NCBI RefSeq assembly: GCF_025370935.1
Contig: NC_133498.1
Coordinates: 844,732 to 908,731 of the forward strand
Direction of reading: 5' to 3'
Length of the DNA stretch: 64,000 nt
DNA from: Choristoneura fumiferana
Taxonomy: Eukaryota > Arthropoda > Insecta > Lepidoptera > Tortricidae
The translations under genes were made by a program, and so were the position numbers. The notes beneath the pieces were generated by a model that saw only the letters and a list, made by a program, of their open reading frames with translations, ran no database searches and was not told the DNA's origin. This document shows, piece by piece, positions 35,401 to 50,400 of this stretch (within the stretch, counting starts at the first letter, position 1; every line of letters starts with the position of its first letter).

Positions 35401-38400
35401 CCATCCATCGCATCACATCGCATCGCATCGCATCGCATCGCAGTATCGCACGCAAATGCTTACAGAGTAGTGGTGGTTGGCTGTTCGTAATTTTTCCTTT
35501 GTCAGTTTAATGTTAGTAAGCAAATTTAAAAAGTTAGAGCAGCGGACAATAATGGATTTTCATACATACTTCATGGCCTAGGCCAAGAAGTTATGTAGGG
35601 AGGTGGTAGGGAGCCATAAATGAGAAACTTCATGTCTCCATTTCGTGACATTAACGCATACATTCCGAGCATGTTTGAGAAAATTACGTTTAGCATTGGA
35701 AGCGCCAAACGCTGCCATAGGTTCTGGCGTGCCGAAAATGTTAATACAAATTCTGATCAATGTTTCCTGACATGTCGCTAGATGGCGTTAGTATAGGGTT
35801 GCCATAAGTTTGCGGCCGCAGACCGGGACATTTAAAGAAAAAGTAGTAAACGTAGTAAAAATTTAACTTTTATTACAAACACAAAATAACAACACAGTCA
35901 TTCAATGCCAGGGTTTCTCAAAGTGGGGTACGCGAACCCCTAGGGGTTCGCTATTCGACGGTAGGGGGTTCGCGACAAGGTTTACGTGATGGTGGTTGCA
36001 AGACTGGCAAGATGATTAAGATTGGTTTTTGGAGTATTTTTTATTTCAACTCCATATTTGTTACTTATTTGTTTGTTATTTGTTTCAGTTTGTATTTTCG
36101 TTGGCAAGACGGTTCTTAGATTCTTACCTATATTTGCTACCTTTTATTGAAATAAATAATATACATTATATTATCATGATGATTGAAATAAAAATAAACT
36201 TAGTTTCTCCAACAGCCAGTTTTATTACTTTCTTTGGGGGGGGGGGTAGGGGTTCGCTGTCGTCTAGAAACTTGGGTATGTGGAGCCATAAGTTTGAGAA
36301 ACCCTGTTCTATGCCATAGCAACCCGCAAATCGCTTAGCTAGTTAGTCGTGTTTATTCTAGGTATTATTATTTTTAGCAAGTCCAGCCCCGTATTAAATA
36401 ACTATGATTTTTAAACCGGGACAGTTTGCTTGTCGGCCGGGACGCCAGGACACCACGCTTCAAACCGGGACATGTCCCGGCGCCGGGACGTATGGCAACC
36501 CTACGTTAATGCCGTGAGGTCCGTTTGACATTAGGCTGCGTTGCGACCAGAGGTGTGCGGGAAATGTGTTTTTCATGTACCAATAGAAACTTCATTTATC
36601 CTCGCATATCACATCGCTGGTGGAAACAGCTGAGCGAGGCGAGCCGAGGTAAATGGTGCGTTTCTATTGGTTCATGAAAAACACATTCGCACATCTTGGT
36701 GAAAACTACAATATGCTAGCGCCATCTAGGAAGTAACAATTTAACAAATCGTTTTTAATACTAATTAGCTTTTTTGCTGACTACACTTGTATTGTCAAAA
36801 TACTACGCACAGGAGTTATCATGCTAACACACGAGTAATATTTACCTCAACGTTTCGGCAACATTACAGTGGCCTTGGTCACGAGTAGACTGTGTGTGTA
36901 GTAGAGTTTAAAACGTTATACACTCGCATTGTCATTCAGCTTACATAATGTATACCAAATGTCAAGTCAATCCGGTCACTGAAAGTGGGTCAAAATGAAC
37001 TTGCAACCCAGCCGCCAGCTTGACCCAGCTGTAAACAGGGCAAGTTTAATAAAAGCATTTAAAAATGACACATTAATGATAAATTAATAGATTATTTGGA
37101 AGGGCACAAATAGTCACAATCAAAATTTGTGTAAATTCTGTTTAGGCCGATCTAATAGACACCAGAGTTGTACAAATGATTTATTTCAACACACCGATAT
37201 ATATATATATTTTAAACTACGGGACGCACACGCGCTCTAGGGAGACTCAAGAAACAATGTCCAAAATCGGTGACACTCTTTCCCGACCCGGATAATACCG
37301 ACTTGGAAATACCGACCCTGGTTTTCGTGTACACGCTCATAGAAACTAACATGAGCTTCTATGGGCGTGTACACGAAAAACAGGGTTGGTATTTCCATGT
37401 TGGTATTATCCGGGCCGGGAAAGAGTGTCACCCTCCAAAATGTCTACGTCACACGCCATAGAAACGTGACCAATGCGACCGAAAGCCAGTGATGTCCCTT
37501 AATCGATTCCCGTTCATATTTAATGAAGTTTCGTGTCGCCCGTGATTGTGATTACTCACCATATTTTCATGCCCGTATACTCGTGGAATAGCAAGGTGAA
37601 CTAGGTGAAGTGGTTATGGTTTGATCTGTTAAGAATTCATTTACCGCTGGAAGGAGAACTATACAATTCCGAGATTCCTCGGGTTTCAAGCTATTTTCAT
37701 ACCAAATTTCATCCTAATTGGTCCATCGGTTTGAAGCGTTAGGCTGCGTTTCCACGTTTCCACGTGTGTGTTGGGAAGAATGTGTTTTTCATGAACCAAT
37801 AGAAACTCTTCATTTACCCATCCTCGCACAGCACATCTCTGGTGGAAGCAGCTGAGCGAGGCGAGGTAAATGAAGCGTTTCTATTGGTTCATGAATGAAA
37901 AGGGTCCATATCGGCTTGCATACTTATTGGAAGTCCGAATGTAATGTTTGTCAGAACGATCGTTTGTCACAACTATTTTTTCTCTGAATCCAATAATTGT
38001 TCAGAATTGTTATAAAACAAACCTAACCTAACCTATAGTTTTCTATAAGGTGACCATTTAAGAATTCCAGAAAACTAAGGTTTCAGTGGGAAAAAAATTA
38101 TGACAAACGATGATTCGAACAAAAATTATGGTACGGTATGACTAGCGAAGAGTCTGCGAACTTTGGCGCTCTCGAATGGAAAACTCATTCTTCGCAACAC
38201 ATCCTCGCGCATCTCTGGTGGAAACGGAGTCTTAGAGGTACAGATGTTTCAATATTATTAGCTCTTGCCCGCGACTCCATCTGCGACGGATTCGTTTACA
38301 AACCTCTATCCCGTGGGAACTGCAATTTTCCGGAATAAACAATCCTTTGAATCGATCTAGTGGTAAGCGTGAAGAGGTAAAAGACTTTATTTTATTATAC

Positions 38401-41400
38401 TCTGTTTATTAAACCAAAATACCAGTGGCATTATGAAATGTCAAATGTAAAAATAATGTGGCCAGCATGATACGAATAGTGCTGCTCTCTGATTTCGGTT
38501 GTGTACATAATTGTAAATAATCGATAAAACATAATATTTTATGGAAGCAAAAATAAAATTAAAGCATTCAACATTCTACTTTTCATAAGCATTGGGTTTT
38601 TAGGCAGTGCTTGCTTAGAAACAAAATTGAATTTAAACATCAATCAACATCTACAAAAAGTCCGAATATCTCCTAAACGGTGGCATTTTTATTAGACCCA
38701 TTTTAGTGTGTGTTAGTACGTCACAGATCCGTTCATATCTTAAAATTTTACCTATACGTATAAAATAGGTACTTGCCGAAAGTTTTCGGTGATTACCGGT
38801 TGTGGCACATTTATGAGGTGTAAAAAACAGGTAACGCATGAAACGTCATTTTAGTATCTTGGTTTAATAAACAGAGTATAGTCTGTTAATTGTAGCTTTT
38901 CTATGACTGTGTTTGTGTGAATGCTTATTAATTTTAACAAGGAAAGCCACTGCGCCCGGTCTTTTATTATTTGTTGTATGCCGATCGATAGGGCTTTGCC
39001 CTGGCGAGGAACTAGGTTTATTGTGGTTGTGTAACATACAAATCATACAATCCTACTAATATTATAAATGCGAAAGTTTGGTGTGTGTGTGTGTTACTCT
39101 TTCACGCTAAAACAGCTGGACGCATTTGGATGAAATTTGGTACGTAGATAGCTGGACATCTGGAATAAAACATAGGCTAATTTTTATCCCGATATTCCTA
39201 CGGGATACGGATAAAATCTCGAATTTTCAACCGCTGGTCTTAGAATCATGACATGAAATTTTGTACAATTGTTGAACCTCGATGAAGATCACGAATATCA
39301 CGATATAAATTTTGGGATTTCCCAGGGGCTTTGCCCGCGTGGTATTCGGTTATCGCGCGCTGTTCCCTCGGGAATTGTGCATTTTTCCGGGATAAAAAGT
39401 AGCCCATGTCACTCTCGGGCCCATAAACTATCTCTATGCCAAAAATCACGTCGAGCCGTCGCTCCGTTTAGGCGTGAAAGACGGACAAACATACAAACAC
39501 AGTAACGCACATATTTTCGCATTTATAATATTAGTTAGTATGGATGATAAACAAGCTTTTATTTAATTAGCCTATGCAGACCTAATTTGTGGGTCAAGTC
39601 TTTGAAGTCTAAATTAACCAACTTTCCGTAGTCGTATTGTCTTCAAATTTCGTATACATATGTAGATGCTACTACAAGTACAATTATAAAAAAACTTATA
39701 TAGGTACTCAACCAAAAATATATTAAAAATATTTTTTTTTCTCTTTGGGAACCCTAAAAAACCACGATAATACTACTATTAACGTCCTACGCATCTCGTA
39801 AACACCAACATATAACTAAAATATAGTTATATGATAACAAATCGCATCACACGCTCTCCCGGCCAATACTGAGTCAGATTAGCTATATTTAAATCGGTTA
39901 TATCTGCACACAACCTTGAGTTTTAAAATTAACTTCATATTTTTGCTATTAAATAGGTGGGTGAGGAGAGTACTGTTGTTTAGACAACTAATAGACTGGG
40001 AGGTGTTGTCTATACCTATACCTATAGTATAACTAAGTAGCTGGCCGTGGCGGCCTAGTGGGTTCACCTATGGCCTCTCAACTAGAGGATCATGGGTTCA
40101 ACCCGGGCTCGCACCCGAGTTTTTCGAAAGTCATGTGCAGTGAATAATTAATTACATTTGAGATTTGCCACTAGCTTTACGGTGAAGGAAAACATTGTGA
40201 GGGAAACTGCAGCAAGCTAAGCAGTTTTTGATTGAATTTTGCTCAGAAGAATAAGAACTCCACTGTACTTTACCTACCTGTTTTCCCCATTGATTACTAT
40301 ACAAGGTGTTAATTAAATAACTGAAAACCACAGACACCCCAAAAATATTTTTAATTTTAAATTAATTTTTTAATACCTTCATTATTTTAAAAGAGATTCG
40401 TGTGTTTTGTTAAGTCAGTAATTCTACTTAATTTCTAACTCTACTCTACACTCATGATTTTTTTCAGTTGCGTTTTGACGTTTTTAGAAGGAAGTCACAG
40501 TGACAGCAAACCGGCCAGTATTAAATTATCGAAATAGTATGCAATCTCGCATAAGTACTCAATTGGCGCCTGTTGCAGTCGTAACTTTTAGACTGGGCAC
40601 AATAAAAAAGGGATTTAAAAACACAAACACAACCTAATTTAAAACATAGTGTAATCGATTCTACTCTCGATTCTGAGCAAATTACTTTCTGGTTTTCAGT
40701 TATTTAATTAACAGCTTGTATTGTAGTGTTCAATAAAGAGTCATTGTATTGTATTGTAAATTTGAATGAAAACCGGTTTCTACCAGAAAAAAATGCACTT
40801 TTACAAGTATCTCAAAGTTTGTCAATTGTATTTTGTTAATTTTCTTTTCCACAATAAAGAGTTTACATACATAGGTACATACACTTTTAAATAATTAAAA
40901 TTCTCAATTGTAGTTAGTACTACTATAGAACACCAAGTAATTTCAATTTCATGGGCAGTGGTAATCATTTCCCGTCAGATGACCCGCTTGCTCGTTTACT
41001 TCCCTTAATAAAAAAATTCAAGTGGAAGATTTTCCATTTGTACTGCATGACAGTAAATCATCAGGACGTGTGGCGAAGATCATTTTGGGCAGATGCTTTA
41101 TCCTCCTGAGGTTCAAAGTGATAATACTAGTACATAGTGTTATCAATAGAATTTATATCTTTTGAAAAAGGAATAAAGTGTAATTTTCTTTGTATTATTC
41201 AAATTAACAGAAATATAAATTGAACTTTATCTATGAGATATTAAGATTTAAATTTCCATGTCAAACGAGACTCAACTATTCTACTGCAGATATTGTATCA
41301 ACTTAGTAACAACTTTGTCATTTTCCACGGTCACCGAACCGTGAAAGCGGAAAAATTGCTAAACTAAAAGGAAACACGATAAGGAAAGGAAATTATGCTT

Positions 41401-44400
41401 CATGTACGATCCGAGCGCATGTTAACATTTTAATTTGATGACAAACAAAATGGTTGCTAATTTATCAACGTTTGCTTCGCATACACATGTACTTATATTG
41501 ACACACACACACACTCATAGGACTACATAGTAATCATGGGACAATTGACCTCACTTTTCATAAATATGCACATTTTAGGACTACTTTCTTCAAAGAACCA
41601 CTCGTAAACATACAACGTTGCAAGGACCTCAAAAATATCTATACAGCCTTATGCCACTAACCATAAAGTCGAAGTAACATAATTATATTTGCCGCTGTGT
41701 TGTTGTACAATCTACTATTATACAATATTAATATTAATATTGTATAAAAGAAAAATTAGAACTGTTTTCTTTTATACAATATTAATATAGGCAAGGTAAA
41801 ACTCCAAACTATTTTCCCAAGAAAGTCTTCACGAAGGTTCACCACTGATTCTCAATCGACCACAGCCACTGTCAAGATTATAGCGACTTAGATAATATAT
41901 TAATTTATTTTGCATTGTTACAGATACAACAACAGCAAGCTGGAGCGAGCAACATGCATACTTTGGCCCAATCGGCCCAACCTCAACAAATATTAGGTAA
42001 GTTTTTCAATGAAACCTATGAAATAAAAATAACTGAACATTTCACAGGTGATATTTCTATTTTTGCTGGTTGTTTTAATAAAAAAAATACGTTGAAGTAT
42101 ATTTTATTTCATCTTTGATTAAACCCCTTTAGAATTATTTTTAGGTATATTATATACCTCTTACCTAGTGCCATCCACGTAGACGCGTGATTTTGTCGAA
42201 ATTAGACATTAATGACATTGTAATAAGAACCACGGCACGCGTCATCGTAAATGACTCTACCTATACAGCAGTCATCATAAAAATTAAAGTTGTGTATATG
42301 GTCAAAACATCTGGACTAATTATTGATACGTTGGAGCTAGAATAATTGACAATTTATCATGTCCAGAGTCCAGGTGTTGGAAAAGTGCACTTTTTGAAAA
42401 AGTTCCCCAATCGGGAAAGTGTACACTTCTTGAAAGCGAGCGTTTTAGTAAAGGGCACTTTTTGAATAAGTTTGCTTTCGATATTTAGTACGGAAAGTAT
42501 ATTTAGCGAAAGTACACTACGTGTACGTTTCGGGAGAGTGAGTTTTTCAAGCGGGACCCCTATCTATATGCAGCCCTGCTGTTTGCATTGAGGCCTTTAC
42601 GCATCACCGTATCACACCATGGCCGTAAATAGCAACGTGTCAGGCAAAAAATATAGTACCTGGGCGACCGAGCTTGGCTCAGTCTAAAACTCTGTAACAA
42701 GCGTCCCAGAGATAAGACCAAGCTAAATCGAGTTTTCATCCCCTAAAATCCCCTCATACCAAATTTCATCGAATTCGTTGGAGCCGTTTCCGAGATTTTC
42801 ATTATGTATAATATATATAACAATTGCTCTTGAAGGTATTAGATTAGATTCTTTGTATCGTAAAGTATAAGACACTATGGCCACTAGCACATTCCGTAAC
42901 CAACCGTCGCCGTCGCGTGTCATGTATGCGCTTGACATTCCGTTGTTGACACGTTCTTGACATGGTCATGGCACGGTGAAGTGTGAAGAGTACCTTTAAC
43001 CGAGCCGCTCCCCGCAGGCCCGGCGGCGATGCTGGCGGTGGCGGGGTACGGGCGCGGCGCACGGCCGCCGACGCCCGCGCCACCTGTCATCAACTACATG
43101 AAAGCTGGAGTCCAGTATCCCAAACAGCCGCAGCCGCCCAGGCATAAGGTACGTAGCTGGACAGCACTATAAAGCAGGTTTGCAGGTGGTAGGACCATGT
43201 GCAAGGTCCGCCCGGATCGCTACCACCATCTTGCTCGCTAATCCTGCCGTGAAGCAGCAGTGCTTGCACTGTTGTGTTTCGGTGTGGAGAGTAAGACAGC
43301 CGGTGAAATTACTGGCACTTGAGGTATCCCATCTTAGGCCTCTAGGTTGGCAACGCATCTGCAATCCCCCTGGTATTGCAGGTGTCTATGGGCGGTGGTG
43401 ATCTCTTACCATCAGGAGACCCACTTGCTCGTTTGCCATCCAGTCAAATACATTTTCACTTATCATGCTCGTAAAGTTGGTATTTATGATGGATCTAGAC
43501 GACATAAAATTACTTAACGCATTCACCGCCACCGACGCATATGTGCGTTTTTGGAACTTCCCCCCAGTGCCGCTGTCATAATTATTCATACATTTTGAAC
43601 GCACATGTGCGTCGGTGGCACCTGTAGTCAGACAATTCAAGTCAGGTGGCAGTGAATGCGTTAAAATCGTCTTCTAAGACCAAGGTAATAAAGAGTCAAC
43701 AGCCACAAATAAAAGAGTTTCAATATATTTTTTAATAATTTTTATTTTAAGTAAAACTAAAAATCAATGAAAGTAAATCAATAAAACTGTGAAATTATAA
43801 TTATATATGTAGCAATGCATGAAAAGAAAAGGTACCTAGGAAGTGAACAATTGTTTCCACTGTTGCTATTTAATTTCCTCTCCATCGGAGTGAAAAGTAG
43901 CGTGTAAAACTCGAGCATTAAACCCATTTTCCCCTCGACGTGTTTATCCACCCTCGCCTTTTTTTTTTGTTTAGATACTTAGACGTGTAAGAGACAATGA
44001 TGAAACACGTGCGATGTGCTGTAGCAGATTGTCTGTGGTGATACACGCATGCTGCCTTCCTACTGAAGTCTCTATTACACAAAATATTCTATTCTATTTA
44101 ATTCACAAGAACATTGTATTTATAAAATCAGATGGTGAAACTATTTAATACAGAAGTTCATTTAGAATGGTACAGTCACCAGCATTAATATCTGCCACAG
44201 CGGAGCGTGCATTAATATCTGACACGTCCTTCCGGCCCTAGAAATAGTCGTATCAGATATTTATGCACGCTTGTTGTGTCAGATATTGGTGCTGGTGACT
44301 GTACCAGCTTCCTAGCTAGGTGCCCTCACCTTTAACAATTAAATTCAAATTCAAAATTCCGTGGGAATCCATAGTGAATTTCATTAACGTTGCAAAGTCA

Positions 44401-47400
44401 AATTAAAACTAATTTTGGCCCTCATTAACTTCGTAAGTTTTTTTATAAATTACAAATCAATTGTAAGAATAGCGGCCGGATTTTCTATGTGGCGTACAAA
44501 TAATTCAATGAAATGAGAACTTTATCGCAATAACTTCCAAAATCACAGAACTGAGAATTCTCGGCTCGGTCTTTAAAAAAGTCTGGACAAAAATACAATA
44601 CAATTATTCTTTATTGAGCACCAGAAACCAGAATTTGCCATAGTTATAAAGACAAAATGTAGGGAAGACAATAGGCGGTCTTATCGCTTAAAAGCGATCT
44701 CGACTTCGAGTTAGGACTTAGAGGTTAAAACTTATCGGTATTTGTATCACCCTAGAACAACTTCAATATAGTAATCTTCAATCCTACCCTTGTACAGTGT
44801 ATTTAAAGTTTATCTTCGCCATATAACCTCCCTCCTCCCCACAGCTGATCCCGCAGCCGCAACAGCCTTTACCACTGGAGCGCCAGTCCCCGAGCCCCGC
44901 GCAGCCCCTGCCGGCGGGCCCGGCGCCCCCTGGCGGCCAGTTCCAAAGGCTTAAGGTGGAAGATGCACTCTCCTACTTAGACCTCGTCAAATACAAGTTC
45001 AATACCCAACCGCAAGTCTACAACGACTTCTTGGATATCATGAAGGAGTTTAAGAGTCAGACGTGAGTATGTTTTGAAATTTTCCTAAGTTATTCGAGCG
45101 TTTGTTTTATTTGAAAGAAAGAAAGTAATTTGTTTGGTATCATCAGTACCACCGCCTTACGGTAATAAGACTGAGACACTAGGGGGCTGTTTCACCATCC
45201 ATTGATTAGTGTTAACTGACGGTTAAATGTGATGCCGTCCCCGTCTATTCGAACAAAACAAATAGAGACGGCATCACACCTAAACGCCAGTTAACACTAA
45301 TCAATGGATGGTGAAACAGCCCCTAAAACTAACAATAAAACTTACGTAAGTTATGTGGCGACACGACAGGACACCAAAAAAGGGCCACTCAGCATGTGTT
45401 GCCACACGTTATCTGCAGCAAAGCTGGTTTTCTGTGGAGCTCAAACGTTATAATATTGTATCCATGAGCGAGATTGATTGATTTGATTTACGTGGGCACA
45501 TTTTTGTTGAAATGGTAAGATTCTGTTACAGTTTCCAGGTTATCTACTCTGTGTAGTCGAAAATGTCATCCAATACAGCCCGTTCATAAAAAAATGTGGC
45601 CACGAATATTTAGGCGATTGAGACTATTTGAGACGTTTTAATAATGACCTCTCTATTCTCACTACTATCTTACGAGTAGATACTTTATTATCATCACTAA
45701 TCACTAATCCACATCTTATCTCAGTCTCTACCAGTGACGAAGCGTCCATAGAACCCTATTCCCGTCGGCTTACCCAATATTTACAAACTACAGGACATAC
45801 ATGATTTCTGAATAGTACATTGTGTCTTAAGGGCGGTAAATAAGGAATTACGAACGAGAGTCTATTAGAAGCCCGGAGTCGAAGACTGAGGGCTTTAATG
45901 CGTCGATGTTCGTAATTCTAGTACCGCCCGTGCGACATACAATGTTTTTCATCACATTTGCGAGTAAAATTGTATATTTGTAAAAGGAATACTAATATTC
46001 TTTCAAAAATTGCCGATACCGCTGACTGCGTCCTTGGCAGCGCGTGCAGCACACTATGCAGTAACAAACTCATTTACCGACCTTGGGCTTCATGACAAGA
46101 AAATTAGTACGGGCAATGACTCATTTACCGACCACGGGTTTCATGACAAGCACATTAAGGTCGAGGGTTTTATTTGGGGGGTTGCAACCAAGGTAGCCTG
46201 CATGTTACGACACTGTTTACGAGCAAGTGTGATGAAAAGATATATGCGATCTTTGCTTCGGCTTTAACACGAAAATATGTGACGCTACGCCACTGGTACA
46301 CACGCCACATGCATCCATACTAGGACACATGCCTCTCAGCGGGCTCGGGCCTTAGCTTCCACGCAGGCCCAGTGCGGATTGGGAAATTAAGAGCGTTTAT
46401 ACCTGCTGAGCTTGCAATGATGCATTTTCGTTAGTTTTTCTCGATTATTCCATAAAACATTAATGAAAATTAAAAATGTGGTCTGAACTCTTCTTAATAT
46501 ATAAGTTAATGTGTCTACTCCAATTCTATTCAATCTATTCGTGATAGACTATTATTTTCTTTAAAAACCGTTAATAAACATTAATTCGTTTTTAAAGAAT
46601 ATAAGTCTATCACAAATAATTATTGGAGTAGACACATTAACTTATATATTAAGAAGAGTTTTATCAGATCACATTTTTAATTTTCATTATTTTTTTATAA
46701 ACACTTAACGCTTCTAACGCCCAAAGTTCTTTATAAAGGACTTATCGTAATTTGAAATTTGAACTCTATCATAAATGGCATAAAGTTTGATGATCATAAA
46801 TGAAAACTTTGACTTAGGCGTTAGGAGGTTAAGTGGCCTTTATTTTCTTTAGTATATTTCCCGTTTGGTACTCTTTGGTCCATTTTCTACGATAGGTATA
46901 CACAAGTCGCAATAGGGCATGTATTTTTTTTAAACACCTATCATAATGATGAAACAAATTACCGTTTGACGACCATGATATAACTAATGGCTGCATTTTT
47001 ATGTTCTGACCCACCTAACCATATCCACATCTCACTCACACCTCGCTCCATCTCACCAGGCTTTCGTATTCTAGGATCGACACACCGGGCGTTATCACCA
47101 GGGTTTCAGACCTCTTCAAAGGTCATCCGGAACTGATTGTGGGCTTCAACACCTTCCTGCCGCCCGGATACAAGATTGAAGTGAAGAGCAACGGACAGGT
47201 GTGTGGATGAATCAACTGTTTTTACTAGTTTTTGTACTTGATGACTGTATAGCTCAGTGGTTAGAGGACCTGACTACAAAGCGTGAGGTCCCGGTTCGAT
47301 CCCCGGTCGGGGCAGATATTTGTATAAATAATATGAATGTTTGTTCTCGGTTTTTTGGTGTTTAAGATGTATTTAGCACTTTTCCAGGCCCCGCGAAATT

Positions 47401-50400
47401 AGATGTGCTTCCACAAAATAAATCATAATTTTATGGTGTTTACCTATGAGGGATTAATTTAAAAACGAATCATATTTTTAACGAATTCAAATGATTTTGT
47501 ACCATATTGTATACTATTACTTTGGGACTAGGTCAAGTGCTGTCAACTGTACCCGTGATATTCATTTAATGTATTTCCCACAGGTGTCAGTGTCAATGCC
47601 CTCGCCAACAGGCCTCGGCGCAGGCGGCGGGGTCTTGCTTGGAGTCCATCACGCTGCCCCGCCCGCACAACTAGTGCATCTTTTACCTGTCGCGCAGTAA
47701 GTACATTATCTGTAGAGATGGGCCGAATGTAGTTTGAACCGAATACGAACTTCGGCCGAACATTCGATAAAAATCAAAATTCGACCGAATTTCGGCCGAA
47801 CTTTGGTTTAAATACGATAGATACATAAGAAGAGATTATTAAATTTGATTGTTGAAAACACCCTTAAAAATTAAAAATACTTTGTTTTACAATGTTTAGT
47901 TTGAACCCAAAAAACTTTTTTTATTCGATTTACGAATTGTTATCTAGAGTTTAATAAATTAGGTACTAAGTTTATTTTATTTTTGTTGCATATTTTACTA
48001 ATATGACAGACAGCTTTAGCGAAATACCTAGTGCAATTAGGTTCTTTCTTTCTAGTGCCGAATGTTCGCCATTTAAACCGAAGTTCGGCCGAATGCCGAA
48101 GTTCGGTTCAAGCTGCCGAAATTCGGTTAAACCGAATGTGAAACGAATTTCGGCTCATTTCTAACTATCTGTCAATAATTCAGAGCGGATTGGTAACTTC
48201 TCACCATTGAATTAATTTGCAGGTGTACACAGTCAAGGGCATAAATATCTGTACAGCCATAGCATCAAATTATACATCGACCTTATGGTTAGTGGCATAA
48301 AGGCGTATAGATATTTATGACGCCTTGGATATATTTATGCCCTTGACAGTACAGTCGAGGAAACTGAATCACATATCATGGTGGAACTTCTGTGCTATTA
48401 ACGTCATCTTAATGTCTCATCTGCCAAATAAATCTAGCGAAATTGATTATGAAAATGTAGGAACTTGTTACGTGATTCATTTTCCTCGATAGTATATTTT
48501 CTTTAATTGAAAAGCTTGTGGTAGCTTTCAAATGTTATTTTGCACCTAAATTCCCAAGATAAATCAGAGTTGCGAGCCCGGGCTTGGAGCTCACGGTCAT
48601 CTGCTTGAGAGACCATAGGTCAGACCAACTGGGCTACGACAGCTTCTAACATTTACCAACATTTGAACAGATACTACTGTAGTATCTAATCTCAACAAAG
48701 AATAACGTAAAAAACAAATACGAGTATAGTGCATAGTGTTAATTAAATAACTGAAAACCTCAGACACCCCAAAAAAAAAAATCATTTTAAGCTTAGTTGA
48801 TTACATTTATTTTCGAATACCTTCATTATTTAAAAAAAATATTCGTGTCTTCTGTTAAGTCTGTACTGTAACTCTACCTTGATTTCTAACTCTACACTCA
48901 TAACTTGTTTTTGTCAGTTGCGTATGACGTTTAAACGGCCAGTATTAAATTATCTAAATAGTATGAAACCTCACCAAAACATTTAATAGGCGCATGTTGC
49001 ATTCGTAATTTTTAGAAATAAAAAAGGGATTTAAAAACGCAAACACAACCTGATTGAAGACATAGCGAAATCGATTCTACTTTCGATACGAGCAAACTAC
49101 TTTCTGGTTTTCAGTTATTTAATTAACACCTTGTATATAACATACCGCTGGGGTAACATGGCGATAACAAACACATGGCCCTGGTCTCGATAAGGATAAC
49201 ATTTTAGCATAAAGCGACTTTTCTGCCCTGGCACGATCGTCTGTATAGTCTTAATGATGAAACAAATTACCGTTCGACCACCATGATATAATTAATGGCT
49301 GCATTTTATGTTCTGACTTCACAACCTAACAACAAAGCAGAGCATCTTACTCGACGATCTAACGTCAACTCTGTTACAGGTCTGTGAACAACGCTATCGT
49401 TCACAACCTGTCTGTGAACGCGACGCCGGCGAACACACTGCATCATATCTCGCAGGCGCATCAGCAGATAGAAGCTGCGGCTATACACCATACACCAGGT
49501 AAGAAAAACTGTCGAAAACATCGTTACTACTTTGGAAAAATCTCGTCTTCAGGCATTATCAGGCATAGGATGTCCCCAGTTGGATATAGGATCTCCCCCA
49601 TAGACTTCCAGATGCTTCGGCCCCGGTGAACTCGCGGCTTTGACTGGGTCGTCCGTTCATCTCGTTATTGGACGTCCGACGCTGCGCTTGCCAGTTTGCG
49701 GCCTCCGTTCGAGATATTTTCGGCCCCAACGTTGATAAAGTTCACTCAGAAAAAATATCAATTGGGTATTTATTATACGAGATTTTTTTAAAGTAGTGAC
49801 GACATGTTATAGCCCTTTTAGTGTTAATTATTTTATTCGCGGAGCCTAAAAAGGTTATGTTTGCGAAGATTCCCGACATCTAGATTTTTTTTGCCTAGTA
49901 TAAAGTTTTACTTTTAATTTTTATTTAGTAAAACATGCAACCAACAAGCATGTATGAAAGACTAATGAGCTTGATGAACCGAAAGATGTATTATCAGGAT
50001 TGTAGCAGGTGAAAATAAATAGTCTCTGCCTACACCTTCGTTGGGAAAGAGGCGTAGTGTAATGTATGTATGTATGTTTATGTAAAAAAAAGATTGCAGA
50101 CGATTTGACGTCCATATTGCGTTGTAGTTCAGTGTTGTTTTTATAACTGAATTACCAAGTGGAGGACATGGGGGGAGGCCTTTGCCCAGCAGTGGGACAC
50201 CTCTACAGGTTTCTAAATAATAATAATATATACCAAGTAATTGAATAATATAATTTCATACGTGATTTCCGCCATTCATTTACCCATTGACGAAGCGGGA
50301 ACTGCGTCATGTGATCTTCTGTTACGTTGAATGTGAGGTGGTTCGCAATGGAATAATTTACCTTGTTATGATCCAGAGTACAGATATAGTGAGTAATGTT

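Larger units (their letters stand above)
31714..37828. repeat. Segmental duplication, copy B
   Basis: Collinear with 23876-28068. Extra sequence present only here: a fold-back MITE with both arms (32227-32421), a 166-bp MITE (32778-32943), and about 1.9 kb around the tetranucleotide array (about 33778-35690). Differences outside these are scattered substitutions and short indels. Confidence 0.85.

Noticed and set aside
33936..35408. CRISPR-like regular array
   Set aside because: Units are 4 bp with no unique spacers and the genome is an insect; it is a microsatellite-type array.
33900..35510. 536-codon open frame of repeating HPSVRPSI-type residues, plus several mirrored frames on the other strand
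   Set aside because: Entirely produced by the CCAT/CCGT/CCTT tandem array, which lacks stop codons in several frames; there is no splice, start or family evidence.
42723..43083. Minus-strand frames of 71-79 codons overlapping the Sin3A exon at 43018
   Set aside because: They are antisense shadows of a GC-rich exon and its flank.
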